8,270 bases of DNA from an uncultured Terriglobus sp. (GCA_937871605.1 CALMRM010000065.1:1-8270), one strand, 5' to 3'. Counted from the stretch's first letter, positions 1 through 7,476 are shown. Program-made: numbers and translations. The notes: generated by a model not told the origin, from the sequence alone.

Positions 1-249
1 CTGCGGCTGCAGCGGCTTGAGCGAGCGCAGGTCCACGCTGCTGCCGTCGGGCTGCGGCAGGGGTGCGTCCGGTGCAATGCCCGGTACCTGTGACGTGGGC
101 GCTGCCTGCTGACCGGGTGCGCTCCTCACCTGCGGCAGCGCGGGCTGGGGTGCCGTGTATGCGGGCGGCTGTGTACCCTGTTGCGCACACACCGTTACCG
201 CCGCCAGACAGCAGGCAATGTGCAGGGCGAGTTGCGGCACACGCTTCAT
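1..249 (-). CDS. Probable outer-membrane efflux channel (TolC/NodT-type), N-terminal fragment
   Basis: Only the first 83 codons lie in the window; the gene runs off the left edge. The ATG at 249-247 overlaps the adaptor's TGA (248-246) as ATGA, which fixes the start and suggests translational coupling; I see no good Shine-Dalgarno of its own. The protein opens with MKRVPQLALHIACCLAAVTVCAQ-like sequence: basic n-region, hydrophobic core, and a VCA-Q junction suited to signal peptidase I near residue 22. No convincing lipobox surrounds Cys13, Cys14 or Cys21. Residues 23-83 are a Pro/Gln/Ala-rich, probably disordered stretch. No channel domain is visible, so the assignment as the third, outer-membrane component of the RND pump is inferred from position behind permease and adaptor. 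It could be another secreted protein of the operon. Confidence 0.65.
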   Translation of the reverse strand, partial: MKRVPQLALHIACCLAAVTVCAQQGTQPPAYTAPQPALPQVRSAPGQQAAPTSQVPGIAPDAPLPQPDGSSVDLRSLKPLQPQ

Positions 250-1982
250 TGGTTGCCGGTGTCCTCTTTTTGCGACTTCGGCAGGTTGTTCTTGCCACCG
301 CCGCTGCCGCCCTTGCCGCCACCCGATTGCTGTGAACCGGTGCCGCTGCCCTTCTTGCCCTGGTTATTCGTGCTCTCGGAACTCTGGTTCACGATGGACT
401 GGTCGCCATACTCGTTCGGTCCGGCATTTGGCACTTTGTTGGTCTGCGCGCCGCCGCCCTGGCCGCCTTCTTCTCCCGCGTCGGCTTGCTGCCGCGGCCG
501 CACCTTCGCCCCTTGGCGCACGCCATCGCTGACGGTGGTAATCACGTGATCGCCCTCGTGCAGGCCGGAGAGTATCTCGACCGATGGGCCGTAATCGCGG
601 CCAATCTCTACGGGTACCATCTGCACCTTCATGTCGCGGACAACAGCGACCGCGGTGCGGTCTCCCCGCACCACCACGGCATCGCCCGGCACCGTGAGCG
701 GCGAGGTACCGCGCACCTGCACAAAGCTGACCACCGTGTACATGCCGGGGTACAGGCTGCCATTGCGGTTGTCGAGATCGACCTCCGTCAACATGGTGCG
801 GGTGTTCTGGTCCAGCGAGTGCGTGACGCGGGTGACGGTGCCGTTGATCGGTTTGCCGGTGCGTTCCTGCACAAAGACCTGCGCGGGCATGCCCGCTTGG
901 ATGCTGCTGGCATAGCCCTCCGGCACGGCCACCAGGATGCGCAGCCTGTCGATCTGCGCTACGGCAAACAGCGCGCCGCCCCCGCTGGAATCTGTGGAGG
1001 GCGTTGCCGTCTGCACGCCGCTGCCACTCTGGCCGTTGGTACTGGAATTATTCGGGCTGGAAGAGCCGCCTGTCGAAGCACCGGCTATCTGCGTGGGTGC
1101 GGCCATGGCGCTGCCGCCAGACCCCACCAGCGCGCCCACATCGGTATTGCGCTGCGTCACAATGCCGTCGAAGGGCGCGGTCACGCGCTCGTAACTCTGC
1201 AGTGCAATGGCGCGGTTCAGATTAGCGCGGAAGCTCTCCACGTTGCGCTGCGCCGAAGCTACGTTGGCCAGCTGGGCGCGGTAATCTGTCTCGCGCTGAT
1301 CGCCGTCCTGCCGTGAAAATACGCCCTTGGCGACCAGGGTGCGCCAGCGCTCCCAGGTGACGCGGGTGAGGTCAAGCTGCGCCTGCTGCTGTGCCTCTGT
1401 TGCCTCGGCCTGCCGCAGTTGTTGACGGGCCTGTTCTACCTGCTGGTCCAGGTCGGGCGCGTCTAGCAGCGCCATCAGCTGACCCTTCTTCACGTGGTCG
1501 CCAATGTCCACGTAGCGCTTCTTGAGGTAGCCATTCGCGCGTGCGTAGAGGTAGGCCTCGGTGATGGGCGCGGTCGTGCCCGGCACCGTCAACTCGCCAG
1601 CACCGTGGCCTCGCTTGAGTTCGACAACGGTAACCTCCGGCTCATCCTGCTCACGCTGCTTGGCAGCTTCCTCAGCCTTTTTCGCGTGCTTATGATGTGG
1701 CAACCAGCCGACGAAAAAGATGAGCAGCAACACCGCGACGCCAACGCCCACCCACAGCAGGATTTTGCCCCAGTTGCGATGCTGCGCTTTCTTCTTGCGG
1801 TCGAATTCCTGCTGCACATCGCGGTTGTGCCGCACGCTTTCGTGCCGCTTATGCGCCGCCTGCCGCGCCAGCGATTCCTCCCGCTCCCACTCGTCGCGCG
1901 TCATGCGGCGGTCCGGGTCGGCGGAGATGGCTCGCAGCCGTTCGTCCTCGGGGTATACGCGTTGCTCCAGCTCGTCGCTCAT
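246..1982 (-). CDS. RND efflux periplasmic adaptor (membrane fusion protein, HlyD/AcrA type)
   Basis: This 578-residue protein should bridge the inner-membrane RND permease and the outer-membrane channel. Visible order: a highly charged cytoplasmic region (1-72), one membrane anchor (about 73-94), a first half of the lipoyl domain (about 149-176, with NGYLKKRYVDIGDHVKKG), a Gln/Ala-rich coiled-coil hairpin (about 178-262), the second lipoyl half (about 264-286, with VTAPFDGIVT), a Ser/Gly/Asn-rich insert (about 288-337), a beta-barrel and membrane-proximal part (about 338-497), and a Gly/Gln/Asn/Ser tail (about 498-578). The core is typical of the family. The long cytoplasmic head, insert and tail make it much longer than AcrA (about 400). 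It is anchored by a membrane helix rather than a lipidated cysteine. The start is supported by a purine-rich site just upstream. It lies 14 bases after the permease stop and overlaps the next gene by 4 bases. Confidence 0.95.
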   Translation of the reverse strand: MSDELEQRVYPEDERLRAISADPDRRMTRDEWEREESLARQAAHKRHESVRHNRDVQQEFDRKKKAQHRNWGKILLWVGVGVAVLLLIFFVGWLPHHKHAKKAEEAAKQREQDEPEVTVVELKRGHGAGELTVPGTTAPITEAYLYARANGYLKKRYVDIGDHVKKGQLMALLDAPDLDQQVEQARQQLRQAEATEAQQQAQLDLTRVTWERWRTLVAKGVFSRQDGDQRETDYRAQLANVASAQRNVESFRANLNRAIALQSYERVTAPFDGIVTQRNTDVGALVGSGGSAMAAPTQIAGASTGGSSSPNNSSTNGQSGSGVQTATPSTDSSGGGALFAVAQIDRLRILVAVPEGYASSIQAGMPAQVFVQERTGKPINGTVTRVTHSLDQNTRTMLTEVDLDNRNGSLYPGMYTVVSFVQVRGTSPLTVPGDAVVVRGDRTAVAVVRDMKVQMVPVEIGRDYGPSVEILSGLHEGDHVITTVSDGVRQGAKVRPRQQADAGEEGGQGGGAQTNKVPNAGPNEYGDQSIVNQSSESTNNQGKKGSGTGSQQSGGGKGGSGGGKNNLPKSQKEDTGNQ

Positions 1983-1985
1983 GCT

Positions 1986-1994
1986 CTTCTCTCT
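1986..1994 (-). promoter_or_regulatory. Ribosome binding site of the adaptor gene
   Basis: Read on the minus strand the 14-base gap between permease stop and adaptor ATG is GCAGAGAGAAGAGC. Its purine-rich AGAGAGAAG core is a moderate Shine-Dalgarno match just before the ATG at 1982. It supports the first Met over the internal Met27. The gap is too short for a promoter, so translation relies on the permease message. Confidence 0.5.
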
Positions 1995-1996
1995 GC

Positions 1997-4900
1997 CTAC
2001 GCGGGCTGCGCTTGCCGCTTGTCGCCTTCGTCGTAGGCGCGGTCGATCTCTTCGTCAAAGTTTCGGGGCGGGTCCGTACGCAGCCATGAGTACATGATGG
2101 GCACCACAAACAGCGTTCCGAGCGTGGCCAGCAGGAGGCCGCCGATGACAGCGCGGCCCAGCGGCGCGTTCTGCTCGCCACCCTCCCCCAGCGCCAGCGC
2201 CATGGGCAGCATGCCAATGATCATGGCCAGCGCCGTCATCAGCACCGGCCGTAGGCGCGTGTACCCGGCATTGATGGCAGCTTCCACGCTGTTTTTGCCC
2301 GCCGCGCGCTCGTCATTTGCGAATACCACCATCAGGATGCTGTTGGCCGTTGCAACGCCGACGGTCATGATGGCACCCATCAGCGAGGGCACGTTGAACG
2401 TGGTGTCGGTCAGGAACAACATCCAAAGAATGCCTGCAAATGCCACCGGTAATGACATGAGGATGATGAGCGGGTCGACCCACGACTGAAAGTTGACTGC
2501 CATCAGCAGGTACACAAGCGCAATGGCGAAGATCATGCCGATGCCGAGCCGCGTGAACGAGCTCTGCATGGTTTCGACCTCGCCACGCAGCGCCAGGCGC
2601 GACCCGACGGGCAGCGTCTCCTCCTGTTTGTCCATGACCTTGTGGATGGCACGCGCCACGCCGCCCAGGTCACGCTGGTCCACGTCGGCATAAATGTCGT
2701 ACACCGGCTGGATGTTGTAGTGGTTCACGATCGCGGGTGTGACGTCACGCTCAAAGTTAGCTACGTTTCCCAACAGCTGGCTAACATTGCCCGCGGGCGA
2801 GGTCAGTGACGTGCGCGCCAGGGCCTGCAGCGTGTCAATGCGGTACTGCGGCGTCTGCACCACTACCTGGTAGTTGACGCCGTTCTGCGGATTTAACCAC
2901 TCGTTGGGCGCGGTCTGGCCGGTGCCGGTCAGCGAAATCAGCATGCTTTGCGCCACGTCCTGCTGCGTCAGACCGATCTGTCGCGCCTTGAGCCGATCCA
3001 CATTCACGTTGATGGTGGGCTCGGCGATGAGTTGATGGATGTGCGCGTCCGCCACGCCGGGGATGGCCTGGATGTCCTTCAACATCGCCTGCATGATGGC
3101 GTAGTTCTGCGGTGCGCGCCCCGAAATTTGCAGATCGATTGGTGCGGGCAGGCCGAAGTCCAGAATCTGGTTGGTAATGTTGGCGGGCGTAAAGAAGAAG
3201 GTGCCATCCGGGAATTTGGTGTGCAGCGCTACACGTAGCTGCCGCATATACTCCTGCGTGTTCCGCTTGCCAGGCGTCAGCGAAACAAGGATGTCACCGT
3301 CAGAGTCGCTGATAACAGAGCTGTCGCCAAAGGCAAGATTGATGCCGCCGTTGGGCAGGCCGATGTTGTCGAGGATCAACTGAATCTGGTCTGCCGGGAT
3401 GACGCGGCGGATCTCACGCTCGATGGAAGCGAAGTACTGCTCCGCGTCTTCAGGCCGCATCCCTTGCGGCGGGTACACATGCAAACGCATCTGGCCAGAA
3501 TCGACATACGGGAAAAAGTCCTGTCCGATGAGGAAGAGCAGCGGCAAGGAAAGCAGCACAAAAAGCCCGAAGATGCCGATGGTGAGGCCGCGGCTCTCCA
3601 GCGTGCGCTCTAACAGCCCCTTGTAGCTTTCGCGGCGGCGCTCGAACCACTCGTCAAAGCGGGTATGGATCCGCCAGATCCAGTTGTCTTCCGTCTCCTT
3701 TTCCGCCGCGTCCGGGTCCTGGTACAGAGCAATCTCCGCGTCCAGCAGGAAGTGCATCATGGTGGGCACAAGCGTTCGCGAGAGAAAGTATGACGCCATC
3801 ATGGCAAAGGCCACAGCCATGGCCAACGGCGTAAACAGGTAGCGGGCGGGACCGCTCAGCAGCAACACCGGCGTGAACACCAGGCAGATGGAAAGCGTAG
3901 AGACAAATGCCGGGGCTGCCACCTGCTGCGCGCTGTCCAGAATGGCACGGACCAGCGGCTTCTGCTCGCTCATGTTGCGGTGCGTGTTCTCAATTTCCAC
4001 CGTGGCGTCATCCACCAGGATGCCGACCGCCAGCGCCAGCCCACCCAGCGTCATGACGTTGATGGTTTCACCCAGCGCGTACAGGATGACCAGAGACGTG
4101 GCGATCGAGAGCGGAATCGATGTGCAGACGATGAGCGTGGAGCGCCATGAGCCAAGGAACAAGAGGATCATGAGGCCGGTGAGCGCAGCGGCGATCACAG
4201 CCTCACGCACGACCTCATTGATGGACTCACTCACAAAGATGGATTGATCGAACAGCGGTGTAATTTTCAGCCCAGGCGGCAAGCCTGCCTTTACCTGCGG
4301 CAGCAGTTGCTTGACGCCCTTGACAATGTCGAGCGTGGAGGTTTCACCGTTCTTCAGCACGGTCAGCAAGGCGGCACGCTTGCCGTCCTGTCGCACGATG
4401 TTGACCTGCGGCGCATAGCCCAGGCGCACCTGCGCCACGTCCTTGATCAAGACCACTGCGCCGTTGGCCGCGCGTATCGGCAGATCGTTCAGCGCCGAAA
4501 CCTCCGGCGGCGACGAATTCGTCTTTACGATGAACTCACGGTCGCCTATCCGGGCCACGCCTGCGGGCAGGATCAGATTCTGCTGGTTGAAGGCGGTGGA
4601 AACATCCGTCGCAGACAGATGGTGCGCGTACAGCTGATTCGGATCGACGTCGACCTGCACCTGCCGCACCTTGCCGCCGTACGGCAGAGGGAGGGACGCG
4701 CCTTTGACATTCGCCAGCCGCGGACGAATGAAGGAGGTGCCGAGGTCATACAGGTCTTCTTCCGTCAGCCCCTGGCCAGACAGGCCAAGCTGCACAATGG
4801 GCACGCTGCTGGCGTCATATTTGAGGATATTCGGGGGGTACGTGCCGGGTGGCAAAATGCGAAGAATCGTTTGCACCACTGCCGTGATCTGTGCCACTGC

Positions 4901-5212
4901 CAGCTCAACCTTGACGTTGGGCTGGAAGTACGCGCGAATGACTGCTACGCCTTCGTAGCTGGTCGAACTGGTGTGCTCAATGTCGTTAACGGTGGTCGTG
5001 AGCGCACGTTCGCAGATGGTAACAATGCGGCCTTCCATCTCCTGCGGCGGCAGGCCGCTGTAGCTCCAGACAATGGTGACGACCGGGATGTTGATGTAGG
5101 GATAGATGTCCTTTGGCGCTTCGATAACCGTGCCGATACCCAGCAGGAATATGAGGAGCGACAACACCACAAAGGTATAGGGGCGGCGTAAGGCCAGCCT
5201 GACGATCCACAT
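1997..5212 (-). CDS. RND family efflux permease (AcrB-like, HAE type)
   Basis: At 1071 residues this is a full-length inner-membrane, proton-driven exporter; RND permeases are usually 1030-1070. It shows TM1 (about 10-30), a large periplasmic loop (31-336), TM2-6 (about 337-487), a charged cytoplasmic linker (about 490-535), TM7 (about 541-562), a second periplasmic loop, then TM8 (about 888-907) to TM12 (about 1020-1040). TM4 carries GILVDDATVEIEN with Asp401 and Asp402, matching AcrB Asp407/Asp408. This DD pattern suits drug or organic-compound (HAE) rather than heavy-metal (CzcA) pumps, where the second Asp is normally Gly. Arg986 and Thr993 in RLRPVLMT correspond to AcrB Arg971/Thr978. 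The AcrB Lys940 position is Ala956 (GVATANSILMV). An in-frame TAG shortly upstream and a strong Shine-Dalgarno fix the start. The substrate cannot be read from sequence. Confidence 0.97.
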   Translation of the reverse strand: MWIVRLALRRPYTFVVLSLLIFLLGIGTVIEAPKDIYPYINIPVVTIVWSYSGLPPQEMEGRIVTICERALTTTVNDIEHTSSTSYEGVAVIRAYFQPNVKVELAVAQITAVVQTILRILPPGTYPPNILKYDASSVPIVQLGLSGQGLTEEDLYDLGTSFIRPRLANVKGASLPLPYGGKVRQVQVDVDPNQLYAHHLSATDVSTAFNQQNLILPAGVARIGDREFIVKTNSSPPEVSALNDLPIRAANGAVVLIKDVAQVRLGYAPQVNIVRQDGKRAALLTVLKNGETSTLDIVKGVKQLLPQVKAGLPPGLKITPLFDQSIFVSESINEVVREAVIAAALTGLMILLFLGSWRSTLIVCTSIPLSIATSLVILYALGETINVMTLGGLALAVGILVDDATVEIENTHRNMSEQKPLVRAILDSAQQVAAPAFVSTLSICLVFTPVLLLSGPARYLFTPLAMAVAFAMMASYFLSRTLVPTMMHFLLDAEIALYQDPDAAEKETEDNWIWRIHTRFDEWFERRRESYKGLLERTLESRGLTIGIFGLFVLLSLPLLFLIGQDFFPYVDSGQMRLHVYPPQGMRPEDAEQYFASIEREIRRVIPADQIQLILDNIGLPNGGINLAFGDSSVISDSDGDILVSLTPGKRNTQEYMRQLRVALHTKFPDGTFFFTPANITNQILDFGLPAPIDLQISGRAPQNYAIMQAMLKDIQAIPGVADAHIHQLIAEPTINVNVDRLKARQIGLTQQDVAQSMLISLTGTGQTAPNEWLNPQNGVNYQVVVQTPQYRIDTLQALARTSLTSPAGNVSQLLGNVANFERDVTPAIVNHYNIQPVYDIYADVDQRDLGGVARAIHKVMDKQEETLPVGSRLALRGEVETMQSSFTRLGIGMIFAIALVYLLMAVNFQSWVDPLIILMSLPVAFAGILWMLFLTDTTFNVPSLMGAIMTVGVATANSILMVVFANDERAAGKNSVEAAINAGYTRLRPVLMTALAMIIGMLPMALALGEGGEQNAPLGRAVIGGLLLATLGTLFVVPIMYSWLRTDPPRNFDEEIDRAYDEGDKRQAQPA

Positions 5213-5221
5213 CCGTCGGAA

Positions 5222-5228
5222 CCACCTC
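5222..5228 (-). promoter_or_regulatory. Strong ribosome binding site of the RND permease
   Basis: Minus-strand GAGGTGG lies 9 bases before the ATG at 5212. With an in-frame TAG immediately upstream of it, this settles the permease start. The surrounding 125-base gap (5213-5337) between the GT2 stop and this gene shows no convincing -35/-10 pair and no intrinsic terminator, so whether the efflux operon has its own promoter here is undecided. Confidence 0.75.
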
Positions 5229-5337
5229 TATCGCCAGCATACAGGGCAGCGCGGGCAGAACCGCCGTGCCAAACTGCGTCCAGAGAGCCTGGGAAACGCG
5301 AACAAGCTCCATTTCAAGCAGAGGGTGGCCGCAGACG

Positions 5338-6222
5338 TTAGCGGCTCATGCTTAACTCGGCGCAGTATTCGTCTGTGCTGGCCTGCACGGCCTTCCGGTA
5401 CGTGGCCAAAAAACGCAGAAACTTGTTCCGTTCTGTCCGCGAGACTCTCTCATCCGCCTCGCCTTTGGCACAGCACGACGCACTATGTTTTCGATAGCGT
5501 GCGACCGGCGTTTGCTCAGCGTACAGGTGGTAACGCAGCGACAATTTGGCATGGAATGCCTGGTCGTCATACAGGCCCCTGAACTCATCCACAAAGCCGC
5601 CGACCGCGCGCGCCGCCTCTGTCCGCACCATGATGGAACAGATACAGGGCACAAGGCTGTCATCCTCCACAAACCAGTCCACCAGTTTGCCAGGCGCTAC
5701 AATCCCAGCCGACTCACCTGCGGGCAGCAATGGCGGCAGGTAGTTTCTGTGCCACCACGCCTGCCTGGCTGCTGTCTCGTTGAACGGGCGATCAAACTCG
5801 AACCAACGTTCGGCCTCTGCAAACACACCGCTTACCGAGGGCTCCCGGTCAAGGATGGCCGCCAGCGTTTCCAGGTGGCGTGGCAGCCAAACATCGTCCG
5901 AGTCAAGGAACGCGAGTTTCGCGCCCGCTGCATACCTCAGCGCAACATTGCGTGATTTGCTGATGCCGCAGTTTGCCCCGCGGGGGTGGCGCAGCACCCT
6001 AAGATGGCCGGGGTGTTGCGCCTGCAGTTCCAATGCCAGCGGCAAGCTGCCGTCCGTAGAGCCATCGTCTACCAGGATGAGCTCCCAGGTACGACGGGTT
6101 TGCTGGGTAAAAACGCTTTCCACGGCCTCCCGGAGATACGCTTCCGTGTTGTACACGGTCATCAGCACTGATAGTTCAGGTTTCGGCCGATGCCCGTTGC
6201 GTGGCAACGCTGGCATGCTCAT
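5338..6222 (-). CDS. Family 2 glycosyltransferase (GT-A fold)
   Basis: This 294-residue cytoplasmic enzyme should transfer a sugar from a nucleotide-sugar donor to a glycan or lipid-linked acceptor. The N-terminal GT2 signature LSVLMTVYNTEAYLREAVES (17-36) is followed by ELILVDDGSTDGS (47-59, Asp52/Asp53 for nucleotide binding), the NCGISKSRNVAL segment (84-95), and the metal-binding DXD-type motif FLDSDDVW (105-112). A likely catalytic-base region is FRGLYDDQAF (214-223). The tail has the YRKHSAS motif (243-249) often seen in this family. No membrane segments are present. A TAA stop two codons upstream limits the start to Met1 or Met3; neither has a clear Shine-Dalgarno. It follows the unrecognised 359-residue gene by 101 bases and precedes the pump by 125, suggesting a pair for surface glycan synthesis. 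Donor and acceptor cannot be told. Confidence 0.95.
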   Translation of the reverse strand: MSMPALPRNGHRPKPELSVLMTVYNTEAYLREAVESVFTQQTRRTWELILVDDGSTDGSLPLALELQAQHPGHLRVLRHPRGANCGISKSRNVALRYAAGAKLAFLDSDDVWLPRHLETLAAILDREPSVSGVFAEAERWFEFDRPFNETAARQAWWHRNYLPPLLPAGESAGIVAPGKLVDWFVEDDSLVPCICSIMVRTEAARAVGGFVDEFRGLYDDQAFHAKLSLRYHLYAEQTPVARYRKHSASCCAKGEADERVSRTERNKFLRFLATYRKAVQASTDEYCAELSMSR

Positions 6223-6283
6223 GTTTTAGTTGCAGGTCTCGCTCACAGGTTGTGCTTTGCATCCGCTTGACACAAAGTAGTCG

Positions 6284-6301
6284 GCCCATTGTGACATGGG
6301 C
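6284..6301. repeat. Short perfect inverted repeat in the intergenic gap
   Basis: GCCCAT (6284-6289) and ATGGGC (6296-6301) are perfect 6-base inverted arms around a 6-base loop. The element sits 22 bases past the stop of the 359-residue gene and about 60 bases before the GT2 start. On the minus strand it is followed by CGACTACTTTGTG, not a real T-tract. It could be a weak hairpin that attenuates or processes the message, or an operator; chance is also possible. Confidence 0.3.
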
Positions 6302-6323
6302 AGCAGCCCGCCTCGACGGGGTG

Positions 6324-7403
6324 CTACAAGCTCGTTTCACTGGTGGAACCGAAATGCAGGAATTTGTGCACGTTGATGGATGGAAACACCCGGCGAATGC
6401 GCGGCAGGCCGGTATTGAAGTAATCCACGACCTCACGCCACTCCGTCGCACGCGCTCCACCGGCATATTCCGGGTCGCCCAACACCATGGCCGAGCGGGC
6501 GCGCAGCAACAATTCCGCACCCACCTCGGCAATCACGCCTTCCTTCTTCGAAATACCGTCTGTTCCCTTAAGCCAGGCATTCAGCCGCAGGAGGAAGCCA
6601 TGAGAGTACAGCCCCAGCAGGCAGCGTGCCAGCGGCGAGGCAGGCAGGTAGTCCCATCGCAGGTGGTTGTTGAACGACTCGACCCGCCGCCGGAAGCCCG
6701 GGAATATCACGCTGGTGTCGTGGATCAGAAAGCCGTACCGAAACTGCCAGCGCAGCGGTGCCTCGTACAGCGTGCTCCATTCCCACCCGTTGTGGGTTGA
6801 GAAGGCATAGTCCACGCCGTTGAGGGTGCGGTCGCTGTTCGCATCACAGCCGTTGACCACCACCTTGATACGGTCCGGTCCAATGCCCTCCGCACGTAGC
6901 TGCTCCAGAATGGGAGGCACGGTCCGCTCGTAGAATTTGAGGCACGACGCGACCAGATACACGATGCCGCCTGTGTCTTTGTTGACTGTGTGCGGCACGA
7001 GGCATAGCCGTTCCAGCGCCTGTGTGCTCTCCGGCTCATCGGTAAAGTAGCCCACGGGCACATCGCCCAGGCTCTGCGTCCAGGTGGAACTGGGGATCCA
7101 GTTATTTTTCGCCGTAAGGAAGGCGAACGCGTGGTCTGGGCTGGCCTCGCCGTGCAGGTAGGGTGACCAGCTGCCCTCGTTCGGGTGAGCGTAGCCGGTC
7201 AGTCGGCCGTCCGGCTGCAGCGTCATTACGCCGATGGGCTGTACCATGTAGCCGTTGCGCAGCGATCGCAGGCGGCCAAACAGGTGCGGCGTACCGACCA
7301 GTTGCGCCATGTCGACGCCGTCGGCGAGCGAGGCAAAGGTGTGTATCGGAGTCCGGGAGGCGGTCGGGCTTGGTGCGGAGAGTACGGCTGCGCTGGGTGT
7401 CAC
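6324..7403 (-). CDS. Unrecognised protein with glycosyltransferase-like features
   Basis: I do not recognise this 359-residue family with certainty. Residues 1-30 are Ser/Pro/Ala-rich. A first part (about 50-125) holds LQPDGRLTGYAHPNEGSW (62-79), a pattern I associate with proteins of polysaccharide gene sets. A second part (about 145-235) begins with GIVYLVASCLKFYERTVPPI (146-165), a strand then a helix, then IKVVVNGC (179-186), STHNGWEWS (202-210) and FLIHDTS (225-231). That alternation resembles a nucleotide-sugar-binding GT-A half, and HDT could stand in for DXD. There is no signal peptide or membrane helix, so it is probably cytoplasmic. It precedes a GT2 gene on the same strand, which supports a role in glycan assembly. 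The start taken is GTG at 7403 without Shine-Dalgarno; Met31 (codon at 7313) is an alternative. The stop is TAG. Confidence 0.8.
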   Translation of the reverse strand: MTPSAAVLSAPSPTASRTPIHTFASLADGVDMAQLVGTPHLFGRLRSLRNGYMVQPIGVMTLQPDGRLTGYAHPNEGSWSPYLHGEASPDHAFAFLTAKNNWIPSSTWTQSLGDVPVGYFTDEPESTQALERLCLVPHTVNKDTGGIVYLVASCLKFYERTVPPILEQLRAEGIGPDRIKVVVNGCDANSDRTLNGVDYAFSTHNGWEWSTLYEAPLRWQFRYGFLIHDTSVIFPGFRRRVESFNNHLRWDYLPASPLARCLLGLYSHGFLLRLNAWLKGTDGISKKEGVIAEVGAELLLRARSAMVLGDPEYAGGARATEWREVVDYFNTGLPRIRRVFPSINVHKFLHFGSTSETSL

Positions 7404-7476
7404 GCCACAAGTTTAAAACATGGCGCACTGGCAAAGAGTGGCTGAAAGCCGGTACCATTTCCGCGCGAGGATACTG
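7404..7476. promoter_or_regulatory. Divergent intergenic region
   Basis: These 73 bases separate two diverging genes and must hold at least the plus-strand promoter and probably the minus-strand one. An AT-rich patch (GTTTAAAACA, 7411-7420) stands out in otherwise GC-rich DNA and could be part of a -10 for the leftward gene, whose GTG lies only about 8 bases beyond it. TACCAT at 7453-7458 is a weak -10 candidate for the rightward gene. No well-spaced -35/-10 pair is visible on either strand. A small GGCT-GAA-AGCC hairpin occupies 7440-7450. Confidence 0.4.
7467..7470 (+). promoter_or_regulatory. Ribosome binding site of the oxidoreductase gene
   Basis: GAGG lies 6 bases before the ATG at 7477, good Shine-Dalgarno spacing. 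It supports this start, which also places the twin-arginine motif at residues 8-9, as expected for a Tat signal. Confidence 0.7.

Noticed and set aside
288..420. Repetitive-looking Gly/Ser/Lys-coding DNA as a tandem repeat element
   Set aside because: It encodes the adaptor's low-complexity tail; I see no regular repeat unit in the nucleotides.
486..1316. Plus-strand reading frame of 276 residues inside the adaptor gene
   Set aside because: It is antisense to the adaptor's conserved lipoyl and barrel regions, with shadow-like His/Arg/Ala composition and no domain.
4244..5191. Plus-strand reading frame of 315 residues inside the permease gene
   Set aside because: It is wholly antisense to the conserved permease N-terminal half, is rich in Arg/His/Gln as expected for a shadow frame, and shows no family motifs.
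4986..5312. Minus-strand reading frame of 108 residues starting in the gap upstream of the permease
   Set aside because: Two thirds of it overlaps the permease N-terminus in another frame, it has no ribosome site of note, and nothing in it resembles a known small protein.
5328..5345. GCCGC...GCGGC hairpin at the end of the GT2 gene as a terminator
   Set aside because: The stem has only 5 pairs with an 8-base loop, overlaps the stop codon, and has no following T-tract on the minus strand.
6267..6272. TTGACA on the plus strand as a -35 box
   Set aside because: No -10-like sequence follows at 16-18 bases and no plus-strand gene lies downstream in that region.
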